Shown piece after piece: positions 16,946 through 23,982 of a stretch of 64,000 bases of DNA; the first letter of the stretch is position 1, and each line of letters opens with the position of its first letter. Source of the stretch: Streptomyces sp. XM4193 (GTDB lineage: Bacteria > Actinomycetota > Actinomycetes > Streptomycetales > Streptomycetaceae); the NCBI RefSeq assembly GCF_023072595.1, contig NZ_JALLGK010000005.1, positions 186,001 to 250,000 on the forward strand, in the 5' to 3' direction. Under the pieces are notes generated by a model. That model ran no database searches, was not told where the DNA came from, and saw only the letters and a program-made list of their open reading frames with translations. Both the position numbers and the translations under genes were made by a program.

Positions 16946-17611
16946 ATGCGCGTGCTGATCGTGGAGGACGAGCGGAGACTCGCGACGTCACTGGCCAAGG
17001 GCCTGACGGCGGAGGGCTTCGCGGTGGACGTGGCGTACGACGGCCACGAGGGGCTGCATCTGGCCACGGAGAACCCGTACGACCTGATCGTGCTGGACAT
17101 CATGCTGCCCGGCGTCAACGGCTACCGGATCTGCGGCACGCTGCGCGCCGCCGGGGACGAGACGCCCATCCTGATGCTCACCGCCAAGGACGGCGAGTAC
17201 GACGAGGCTGAGGGCCTGGACACCGGAGCCGACGACTACCTGACGAAGCCGTTCTCCTACGTCGTGCTGCTCGCCCGCATCCGGGCGCTGCTCCGCCGAC
17301 GCGGCACCGGCGCCTCGCCCGTACTGCGCATCGGCTCGCTCACGGTCGACCGCGCGGCGCGCACCGTCACCCGCAACGACGTCCAACCCACGCTCACCGC
17401 CAAGGAGTTCGCCGTGCTGGAGCAGCTCGCGGTCCGTCCGGGCGAGGTGGTGTCCAAGTCCGAGATCCTGGAGCACGTGTGGGACTTCGCCTACGACGGC
17501 GACCCGAACATCGTCGAGGTCTACATCAGCACCCTGCGCCGCAAGCTCGGCGGCGGCCTGATCGTGACCGTGCGCGGCGCCGGATACCGGTTGGTCTCCG
17601 ATGACCGCTAG
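16946..17611 (+). CDS. OmpR-family response regulator
   Basis: 221 aa. The receiver domain (1-120) has the acidic pair E7/D8, phospho-acceptor D51 (LIVLDIMLPG), the T in LMLTAKD and the K in LTKPF. The C-terminal winged helix (125-221) ends in the typical VRGAGYRLV. It overlaps the kinase gene by 11 bases, so they are co-translated. A CACTCT hexamer lies 6 bases upstream of the ATG, suggesting a leaderless start with a weak -10 that would need activation, consistent with the CCTGAAG boxes over the presumed -35 region. Confidence 0.94.
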   Translation: MRVLIVEDERRLATSLAKGLTAEGFAVDVAYDGHEGLHLATENPYDLIVLDIMLPGVNGYRICGTLRAAGDETPILMLTAKDGEYDEAEGLDTGADDYLTKPFSYVVLLARIRALLRRRGTGASPVLRIGSLTVDRAARTVTRNDVQPTLTAKEFAVLEQLAVRPGEVVSKSEILEHVWDFAYDGDPNIVEVYISTLRRKLGGGLIVTVRGAGYRLVSDDR

Positions 17612-19148
17612 GTTCTTCGCCTCGGTCAAGGCGCGCGCGGCGCTGGGCGCCACTCTCGTGGTCGCGGTCGCGCTGGCCGCGGCCGGCGTGGCGGTGGTCT
17701 GGCTGCTGGAGACGAATCTGGTCCGCGAGGTCGATCTCCAGGCCGAGGTGCGTGCCCGGGACGTGGCGGGCCAGATCGCCACCGGCACGGCGCTCGGCTC
17801 GATCGAGGTCGGCGACCAGCCGGTGCAGATCCTGGACGAGAACGACCGCGTGCGTGCCGTCAGCGACGGTCTGGACTCCATCACCGGTACGCCCGCCGGG
17901 GGCGTGAAGGCCGTCGGCCCCACCGCCTCGCCGACGCCGACCCGCCCCTCGCCGGAGAAGTCCGCGCCCTCGAACCCGGACGACGACGATGACGACGACT
18001 CCGACGACGACGATGACGACGACGACCGGGACCCCCCGCGCAACGGCGACGGCAACGGCGACAACGACGGCGAGGACCCGCTCGGCCCCGGAGAGGTGGA
18101 CGACGATCTGGACTTCGTCGGCGGCAGCGCCGTCGTCGACGGCAGCGGCGGCGACTACCGCTTCGCGGTCGCCGAGGCCAAGACCCCGCGCGGCGAGGCT
18201 CTGACCATCTACGCCGGTGCCCCGCTCGATCTGGAGCGCGCCGCCGTGGACACCATCCGCAACGCGCTGCTCATCGGCGGCCCGCTGCTGCTGGTGATCG
18301 TCGCGGTGACCACCTGGCGCGTCACCAGGCAGGCGCTGCGCCCGGTGGACGGCATCCGCCAGGAGATGTCCGAGATCACCCGCTCCACCGACCTCAGCCG
18401 TCGGGTTCCCGAACCGCAGGTCGAGGACGAGGTCGGACGGCTCGCCCGTACGACCAACGAGACCCTCGCCGCGCTGGAGTCCTCCGTGGAGCGGCAGCGC
18501 CGCTTCGTCGCCGACGCCTCGCACGAGCTGCGCAGCCCGATCGCCTCGCTGCGCACCCAGTTGGAGGTCGCCGAGGCGCACCCCGAGCTGCTCGATCTGC
18601 CGGGTGCCGTCCACGACACCGTACGGCTCCAGGACCTCGCCGCCGACCTGCTGCTGCTCGCCCGCATCGACGCGGGTGAACGGCCGGTCGGCGCGCGGCT
18701 GGACCTCGCCGCCCTCGTCGACGAGGAGCTGGACCGCCGCACCGCCGATCCGCACCCCATCACCGCCCAGCCGTTGGAGTCGGCCGAAGTGACGGGATCC
18801 GGCGGCCAGTTGGCGCGCATCCTCGGCAACCTGCTGGACAACGCCCAGCGTCACGCCGCCGGGCGGGTCCGCGTCTCCGTGCGCACGACCGCGACCGGGA
18901 CGGGCGACGTCCGGCACGCCGAGTTGGAGGTCGCCGACGACGGCGCGGGCGTGCCCGAGGCCGAACGCGACCGGGTCTTCGAACGCTTCGTACGCCTCGA
19001 CGACGCCCGCAGCCGGGACGACGGCGGAGCGGGACTCGGACTGGCCATCGCCCGCGAGGTCGCCACCCGGCACGGCGGCACCCTGACCCTCACGGCGGCG
19101 CCGGAGGGCGGAGCGCTCTTCACCCTCCGCCTGCCCCTGGCCGACTGA
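17601..19148 (+). CDS. sensor histidine kinase with Asp-rich extracellular loop
   Basis: 515 aa. TM1 is about residues 15-36 and TM2 about 221-239. The extracellular domain between them contains an almost unbroken aspartate run (residues 127-142) and a second acidic patch (DGNGDNDGEDPLGPGEVDDD). Then come HAMP (about 240-295), HisKA with phospho-acceptor H308 in ASHELRSP, N-box NLLDNAQRHA, G1 DDGAGVP, F-box FERFVR and G2 GGAGLGLAI. Acidic sensor loops are known in PhoQ-type kinases that sense divalent cations or cationic peptides; a similar role here is inference. Its probable target encodes an equally Asp-rich secreted protein. Confidence 0.93.
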   Translation: MTARFFASVKARAALGATLVVAVALAAAGVAVVWLLETNLVREVDLQAEVRARDVAGQIATGTALGSIEVGDQPVQILDENDRVRAVSDGLDSITGTPAGGVKAVGPTASPTPTRPSPEKSAPSNPDDDDDDDSDDDDDDDDRDPPRNGDGNGDNDGEDPLGPGEVDDDLDFVGGSAVVDGSGGDYRFAVAEAKTPRGEALTIYAGAPLDLERAAVDTIRNALLIGGPLLLVIVAVTTWRVTRQALRPVDGIRQEMSEITRSTDLSRRVPEPQVEDEVGRLARTTNETLAALESSVERQRRFVADASHELRSPIASLRTQLEVAEAHPELLDLPGAVHDTVRLQDLAADLLLLARIDAGERPVGARLDLAALVDEELDRRTADPHPITAQPLESAEVTGSGGQLARILGNLLDNAQRHAAGRVRVSVRTTATGTGDVRHAELEVADDGAGVPEAERDRVFERFVRLDDARSRDDGGAGLGLAIAREVATRHGGTLTLTAAPEGGALFTLRLPLAD

Positions 19149-19187
19149 CCGAACCGGGCCCGGGCTCCCGGCCGTTCGGCCACACGC

Positions 19188-19289
19188 CGCTCGGAACCGC
19201 GAGCCCGCACACCCGCCCGTTCCGCTCGGAACCGGCCGCACCGCCCGGAGCAGCGACGCTCGGAACCGGCCGCGTTCCGCTCAGAACCG
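19188..19289. repeat. four copies of CGCTCRGAACCG
   Basis: CGCTCGGAACCG starts at 19188, 19223 and 19257, and CGCTCAGAACCG at 19278; two or three copies continue with GCCGC. They fill the gap between the convergent kinase and MarR genes, and the last copy covers the MarR stop codon. Similar CGGAACCG repeats occur at 30519-30583. Confidence 0.6.
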
Positions 19290-19784
19290 GCCGCGCCGCT
19301 CCCGCAGCCGGTCGACGATCGGGGCCATCGAGTCCTCCAGCGCGCTGAGGGCACTGGGCGGCAGCAGGTCGATGAAGTGCCTGCGCACCGACTCCACATG
19401 GTGCGGCGCCACCCGGCGCATGGTCGTCCAGCCGTGCTCGGTGAGCACCGCGAACAGCCCGCGTTTGTCGGTGTCGCAGTGCTCCCGGCGCACCAGCCCG
19501 GCTTTCTCCATCCGTGTGATCTGGTGGGAGAGGCGACTTTTGGACTGGAGCGTCGCGGTCGCCAGATCGCTCATCCGCATCCGGTGCTGGTCCGACTCTG
19601 AGAGGTTCACCAGGATCTCGTAGTCGTTCATCGTCAGATCGAAGGGCTGGAGGTCCTTCTCCAGTTGGTGCGTCAGCATCCGGCTGGCGTCCAGATGAGC
19701 CCGCCAGGCCCGCTGCTCAGCCGGGGTGAGCCACCGAGTCGCACCCTGCTCGGCGCTCGCGCCGTGGCCGTTTTCCATGTCCAT
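19281..19784 (-). CDS. MarR-family transcriptional regulator
   Basis: 167 aa, a winged-helix MarR repressor: helix-turn-helix in MRMSDLATATLQSKSRLSHQITRMEKAGLV (about residues 68-98), wing with REHCDTDKRGLFAVLTEHG. Ligand and targets are unknown; no structural gene is adjacent on the same strand. The start MDMENGHG is supported by a leaderless promoter, TAAAGT placed 6 bases before the ATG. Confidence 0.92.
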   Translation of the reverse strand: MDMENGHGASAEQGATRWLTPAEQRAWRAHLDASRMLTHQLEKDLQPFDLTMNDYEILVNLSESDQHRMRMSDLATATLQSKSRLSHQITRMEKAGLVRREHCDTDKRGLFAVLTEHGWTTMRRVAPHHVESVRRHFIDLLPPSALSALEDSMAPIVDRLRERRGRF

Positions 19785-19790
19785 AACGCG

Positions 19791-19796
19791 ACTTTA
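19791..19796 (-). promoter_or_regulatory. -10 element of a leaderless promoter (MarR gene)
   Basis: TAAAGT on the minus strand, 6 bases upstream of the ATG at 19784. Confidence 0.6.
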
Positions 19797-19937
19797 CCCA
19801 GCTCCGGCCGGTCCCCGGACCGCTGCGGTCCGTGATCACCCGCCACGGCCCGCGCTCAGCCCTCCGGGACCGGGACGACCCGGCGACCTGCCCCGAGGCC
19901 CGCGCCCACCGGCCCGACGCCCCCGTCGGCCGTCGCG

Positions 19938-20345
19938 CTACGGAGCCGTCGGGCGGGCCGTACGGGCGTCGTGGGCGGCGCGCGCCTCGTCGATGCGGGA
20001 GAGATGCGCGAGGCTCCAGTCCAGCAGCGGCTCGGTGGCCTCGCTCAGAGTGACGCCCATCCCGGTCAGTTCGTAGCTGACGTGCGGCGGCATCACCTCG
20101 TGGACGGTACGGGTCAGAATTCCGTCGCGCTCCAGATTGCGCAGCGTCACGGTGAGCATGCGTTGGCTGATCCCGTCGACGGTTTGCTTCAGCTCGGTGA
20201 AACGGCGCGGCCCGTCCTTGAGCCGGCGCACGACCAGCAGCGACCACTTGTTTCCGACGATGTCGAGGACGACCCGGGCCCGGCAGTCGTCGACGGGGTG
20301 CTCCGTCGGCCGCGGACCGCCCCGCGTCCCGTCCACCTCGTCCAT
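19938..20345 (-). CDS. HxlR-family transcriptional regulator
   Basis: 135 aa. The HxlR signature is clear: DIVGNKWSLLVVRRLKDGPRRF, then ELKQTVDGISQRMLTVTLRNLERDGIL (helix-turn-helix), then SYELTGMGVTL. C20 (VDDCRARVVL) matches the cysteine that is redox- or electrophile-sensitive in many HxlR members (known for YodB and HypR; inference here). The ATG has a CGGGAGGTGACC leader. It is divergent from an alpha/beta hydrolase gene, so it probably represses that gene and itself, the usual arrangement for the family. Confidence 0.92.
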   Translation of the reverse strand: MDEVDGTRGGPRPTEHPVDDCRARVVLDIVGNKWSLLVVRRLKDGPRRFTELKQTVDGISQRMLTVTLRNLERDGILTRTVHEVMPPHVSYELTGMGVTLSEATEPLLDWSLAHLSRIDEARAAHDARTARPTAP

Positions 20346-20420
20346 GGTCACCTCCCGATAACCGGGGCACCGAAAAGTGCCTGATTGCCTGCTGTGCGTC
20401 GGATGCACAAGCATGGTCCC

Positions 20421-20437
20421 GGTACCCGAACAGTACC
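20421..20437. promoter_or_regulatory. dyad GGTAC-N7-GTACC, candidate HxlR operator
   Basis: Inverted repeat GGTAC (20421-20425) and GTACC (20433-20437) in the 177-base region between the divergent hxlR-type and hydrolase genes. Spacing and position fit an HxlR operator (inference). Confidence 0.45.
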
Positions 20438-20522
20438 GAGGCACCGAAGGTAACCGCACCCGCCCGCCCCGTCGGCGGCGCCCGTGCGACGGTTCCCCAC
20501 CGCACTCCCCGAAGGACGGTCG

Positions 20523-21254
20523 ATGTCCACATACCTGCTCGTACACGGCGCCTGGCACAGCGGACAGTGCTGGGACCGGGTGGTGCCGCTGCTGGAGGCC
20601 GCGGGGCACCGGGTGTTCGCACCCTCCCTGACCGGATACGGCGACAGGCAGCACCTGCTCGGTCCCGAAGTGGGCCTCGACACGCACATCGACGACGTGG
20701 TCGGGCTGATCACCGAGGAGGACCTGGACGAGGTGGTCCTCGTCGGTCACAGCTACGCGGGGCTGGTGGTCTCCGCCGTGGCCGACCGGCTTCCGGAGCG
20801 CGTCGCGCACCTGGTGCACCTGGACGCCATGGTCCCGGAGGACGGCGAATCCGCGGCGGACGTGATCCCCGTGACGCGGCAGCTGATCGAACTCGCCGAG
20901 CGGTCGGAGAGCGGCTGGCGCGTACCGCCGATGCCCGAACTGCCCGCGCCCCTCGGTCTGTTCGGCGTCACCGACCCGGCCGACGTGGCCTGGCTGCGCG
21001 GGATGCTCTCGGACCATCCGGTGCGCTGCCTCCGGCAGAAGGTGCGGCTCGGCAACCCGGCGGCCGACGCGATACCGCGCACGCACATCCACAACGTCGG
21101 GGCCGCTCCCGCCGGCATCGTCCGCCGGCCCGTGCCCGCGATCCAGCCCAACGGCTCCGCCGCCAGGGTCCGGCAGCTGCCGACCGGCCACGACAGCATG
21201 ATCACCATGCCGAACGAACTCGCCGGACTGCTCCTCGAACTCGCCCGGCCGTAG
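20523..21254 (+). CDS. alpha/beta hydrolase
   Basis: 243 aa from ATG 20523, with GAAGGAC about 6 bases upstream. The oxyanion-side motif LLVHGAWHSGQCW is at residues 6-18; nucleophile elbow GHSYAG has the catalytic Ser near residue 78; the C-terminal GHDS supplies the His near residue 223; the acid is probably in the LDAMVPEDG region. This is the salicylate-esterase/MenH-like branch of small hydrolases. Substrate is unknown. Control by the divergent HxlR regulator suggests induction by a toxic electrophile or aromatic ester (inference). Confidence 0.9.
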   Translation: MSTYLLVHGAWHSGQCWDRVVPLLEAAGHRVFAPSLTGYGDRQHLLGPEVGLDTHIDDVVGLITEEDLDEVVLVGHSYAGLVVSAVADRLPERVAHLVHLDAMVPEDGESAADVIPVTRQLIELAERSESGWRVPPMPELPAPLGLFGVTDPADVAWLRGMLSDHPVRCLRQKVRLGNPAADAIPRTHIHNVGAAPAGIVRRPVPAIQPNGSAARVRQLPTGHDSMITMPNELAGLLLELARP

Positions 21255-21307
21255 CCACCCGCCCAGGGCCTTCGCGGCCCGGCAACCCCCGCCCCGCCGC
21301 GCCCGGT

Positions 21308-22012
21308 CTACGGCTGCGGTGCGCCGCCCGGGACGCCCTGCTGCTGCGGTGTGCCGCCGACCGACTGCTCGTCCAGCATCTTCTCGGTCGACTGCACCAG
21401 CACCGTCCCCGCACCGGTGAACTCGAACTGGTGCTCCTCGCCGGAGGCCCCGCCGATGCCGGTCAGATGCCGTACGCCGCCGAGAAAGCCGCGCAGGTAC
21501 TGGTGGTCGTAGTGGTGGCACGGGGAGGGGCAGTCCGCCCAGCCGACCAGCGCCTGCGGATCGACCCGGATCGGCGGCTCGACGAAGTGCACCTGGCCGT
21601 TGGAGGCGGCGACGAACTTGCCGGTGCCGATCAGTGTGACGAAGCCCGGGATGATCGACTGCTTGAGCGACAGAGTCGGTTCGAAGGCGAGCAGATTGCC
21701 GGAGCGGACGGTGAGGTTGCCGTCCTCCAGGTCGTAGGAGTTGATGTCGTACGCGCGGTCGGCCAGCAGCAGCTTGCCGTGGCCGTTGGCCACCACCCAG
21801 TCGGCGGCGTGCAGCGGGCTGTGGAAGCTGGAGGCGATCAGGCCGTCCAGCGGGCCGTGGCCGATCCCGTCGAAGCTGATCTGCCCGTAGTAGGCGATCA
21901 TCTTGCCCTTCTGGAGGAACCACTGCCCCGCCAGCTCCACGCTGAAGGCGTACGGGTTGGCGTTGTCGTTGGACGGCAGGGTCCGTGCGTCGTACTCGAC
22001 GGGGTCGCTCAC
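21308..22012 (-). CDS. AIM24 family protein, third of three
   Basis: 234 aa beta-rich AIM24 (TIGR00266-type) protein. It shows the family's repeated short strands and segments (FLQKGKMIAYYGQISFDG, ANGHGKLLLADRAYDINSYDL, EHQFEFTGAGTVLVQSTE). The C-terminus is a short Q/G/P tail (TPQQQGVPGGAPQP). Its ATG overlaps the stop of the preceding gene by 4 bases (22009-22012). The family is widespread and named after a mitochondrial inner-membrane protein; the bacterial role is not established. No signal peptide or transmembrane segment. Confidence 0.85.
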   Translation of the reverse strand: MSDPVEYDARTLPSNDNANPYAFSVELAGQWFLQKGKMIAYYGQISFDGIGHGPLDGLIASSFHSPLHAADWVVANGHGKLLLADRAYDINSYDLEDGNLTVRSGNLLAFEPTLSLKQSIIPGFVTLIGTGKFVAASNGQVHFVEPPIRVDPQALVGWADCPSPCHHYDHQYLRGFLGGVRHLTGIGGASGEEHQFEFTGAGTVLVQSTEKMLDEQSVGGTPQQQGVPGGAPQP

Positions 22013-22659
22013 AGCTTCTCCTCACTCGCCTGCACGAAGACCGTCCCCTGGCCGGACAGCTCCAGCTGGAACGCCTCGCCGGAACCCCGGCCCACCATGT
22101 CCCGCCAACTCAGCGCGGTGGTCAGCCGGTTGGTGAGCCGGCCCCGGTGGCCGACGTACGCCTGCGGGTCGACGTTGACCGGACGGTCCGGCGCGACGCT
22201 CAGCTCCAGCACGCCTCCGTGCGCGAGCACCGCGACCGAACCCTGCCCCTCCAGGGTGGTGGTGAACAGCCCCTGCCCGGTGGCCTGTCCGCGCACCATG
22301 CCCATCACTCCGCCCTGCGAGCCGAGGAAGACGGTGCCCTGGCGGAGCGCGCCGTCGAAGGCGAGCAGCCGGTCCGCCTCCACGTGCAGCAGGTCGCCGG
22401 TCAGGTCGATCACATGCACCTCGTGGCCGCCGTGCCCGAACATCACGGTGCCGTTGCCCTCGACGGTCATCAACGGTGCCGCCTCGCCGCGCACCCGGCG
22501 GCCGAGCGCCGACATGACGCCGCCCTGGCCGCTCATCAGGTTCGGGGTGAAGCTGACCTCGCCGCGGTAGGCGATCATCGCGCCCCGCTGGCTGAAGATC
22601 CGCTGCCCCGGGGCCACTTGGGCCTCGACCATCTTGGTGCTCAGCCGCCGGAACCCCAT
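22009..22659 (-). CDS. AIM24 family protein, second of three
   Basis: 216 aa. Same fold as its neighbours: IFSQRGAMIAYRGEVSF, MTVEGNGTVMFGHGGHEVHVIDL, GQGLFTTTLEGQGSVAVLAHGG, AFQLELSGQGTVFVQASEEKL. Overlaps the first gene's stop by one base (TGATG at 22657-22661 in sense orientation) and the third gene's ATG by 4 bases, so the three proteins are translationally coupled and probably made in fixed ratio. Confidence 0.88.
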   Translation of the reverse strand: MGFRRLSTKMVEAQVAPGQRIFSQRGAMIAYRGEVSFTPNLMSGQGGVMSALGRRVRGEAAPLMTVEGNGTVMFGHGGHEVHVIDLTGDLLHVEADRLLAFDGALRQGTVFLGSQGGVMGMVRGQATGQGLFTTTLEGQGSVAVLAHGGVLELSVAPDRPVNVDPQAYVGHRGRLTNRLTTALSWRDMVGRGSGEAFQLELSGQGTVFVQASEEKL

Positions 22660-23297
22660 CAGAGCTCGCCCCCGATCGTGTTGCGCTCGCTGGGCTGTAC
22701 GTAGACCAGGCCCTCGCCCTCGAAGCGGATCTGGAACGCCTCGCCCGATCCCTCTCCGATCGCCGTGCGGAAGGTGACACCGCTCTGGAGCTTCTGCGTC
22801 AGCTTGCCGGTGTGCGCGATGTACGCGCCCGGGTCGACCTGGAGCGGATTGTGCGCGTCGACCCGCAGCGCGAGCGCCGGGCCGTCGGACATCACCGCCG
22901 CCAGCCCCTGGCCCTCGACGGTCGTGGTGAAGAGCCCGTTGCCCTGGGAGGCGCCGCGCAGCCCGGTGAACGTGGTGCCGGTGCGCAGCCCGCCCTCGGT
23001 GGCGAGCAGATTGCTCGCCTCCACGTGCAGCTTGTCGCCGCCGAGCCGGACCAGGCTGATGTCGCGGGCCTCGTCGGCGAAGTAGCAGGTGCCCCGGCCG
23101 GTGACCTCCATCACCGCCATCTGCTCGCCGGTGAGTCTGCGGGTCACGATGCCGCGCAGGCCGTTCCCGCCGCCGGTCAGCTTCTTGAAGGACATCTGCC
23201 CCTCGTACGCGACCATCGAGCCGTTCTTCGCCCGAACCGCGTCCCCGGCCAGATCGACCGCCAGGACCTTGCTGCCCTCAACCCGGAAATGCGCCAC
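22659..23297 (-). CDS. AIM24 family protein, first of three
   Basis: 212 aa starting at GTG (MAHFRVEGSKVLAVDLAGDAVRAKNGSMVAYEGQ). Typical AIM24 repeats: TGRGTCYFADEARDISLVRL, GNGLFTTTVEGQGLAAVMSDG, AFQIRFEGEGLVYVQPSE. It is closer to the second protein than to the third by the matching GLFTTT(V/L)EGQG segment. Divergent from a DUF3817 membrane-protein gene 90 bases away. Function unknown; the tandem trio suggests a hetero-oligomer (inference). Confidence 0.88.
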   Translation of the reverse strand: MAHFRVEGSKVLAVDLAGDAVRAKNGSMVAYEGQMSFKKLTGGGNGLRGIVTRRLTGEQMAVMEVTGRGTCYFADEARDISLVRLGGDKLHVEASNLLATEGGLRTGTTFTGLRGASQGNGLFTTTVEGQGLAAVMSDGPALALRVDAHNPLQVDPGAYIAHTGKLTQKLQSGVTFRTAIGEGSGEAFQIRFEGEGLVYVQPSERNTIGGEL

Positions 23298-23336
23298 GGA
23301 TCACAACCTACCCCGGTCGGAGCAACGTCCGGGGTG

Positions 23337-23351
23337 CTGTCACAATGACAG
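23337..23351. promoter_or_regulatory. dyad CTGTCA-3-TGACAG
   Basis: Perfect 6-bp inverted repeat with a 3-base spacer in the 90-base region between the AIM24 operon (-) and the DUF3817 gene (+). Candidate operator for one or both. Confidence 0.4.
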
Positions 23352-23387
23352 TGCTTGTGCATTCGTTCACAAACCCGAGGACCTCTC

Positions 23388-23738
23388 ATGGACCCCAAGA
23401 CCAGCGCCGCGCTCAACCGACTCCGACTCGTCAGCTCGCCCGAGGCCATCTCCTTCCTCCTGCTGCTGGTCTGCTCCGTGCTCAAGCGCACGACCGACTT
23501 CAACGCGGTGCCGGTGGTGGGCGCCGTCCACGGTGTGCTCTTCATCGTCTACGTCCTCTTCTGGGCCGACGCCTGGAACCGCACCAAGTGGCCGCTGGGT
23601 CGCGCCGTCCTCTACTTCGCCCTCTCCGTGCTGCCCGCCGGCGGTTTCTACGCGGAGAAGCTGCTCCGCGAGGAGATCAAGTCCGGCGCGATCGCCGAGC
23701 GCGCCCGCAAGGAGCCGCAGCGCGAGGAGAGCGTCTGA
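23388..23738 (+). CDS. DUF3817 integral membrane protein
   Basis: 116 aa from ATG 23388, with CGAGGA 6-7 bases upstream. About three transmembrane helices. The family hallmark is the central VGAVHGVLFIVYVLFWADAW segment with its conserved His. Charged C-terminal tail (RARKEPQREESV). A second paralogue lies at 28318-28644, with cslA, glxA and a MarR gene between them. DUF3817 has no established function; in other actinobacteria it often sits near transporters or MarR genes. Confidence 0.85.
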   Translation: MDPKTSAALNRLRLVSSPEAISFLLLLVCSVLKRTTDFNAVPVVGAVHGVLFIVYVLFWADAWNRTKWPLGRAVLYFALSVLPAGGFYAEKLLREEIKSGAIAERARKEPQREESV

Positions 23739-23870
23739 GCAACGCCGTCCGAACGACGCCCCGTACCCCGGGTCCTGCCCGGGACACGGGAGCGAACGGC
23801 GGTGCGGCGCACTGCTGCCGGTGTCTCAGCTGACGCACCGGCAGACCCGTGCCTGCTCGTTGCACATCGA

Positions 23871-23899
23871 GTGGCCCAGCGGATCTGACGCTGGGCCAC
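23871..23899 (+). terminator. terminator between DUF3817 and cslA
   Basis: Perfect 11-bp stem GTGGCCCAGCG / CGCTGGGCCAC (23871-23881 and 23889-23899) with a 7-base loop, followed by CTTTG. It separates the DUF3817 transcript from cslA. Confidence 0.75.
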
Positions 23900-23982
23900 C
23901 TTTGCATCACCAACATTCGACACCCCGCCCGCTGTCCCTTTTGCTGAGAAATGTCACCCATCTCGGTTGAGCGGAGGGACCC

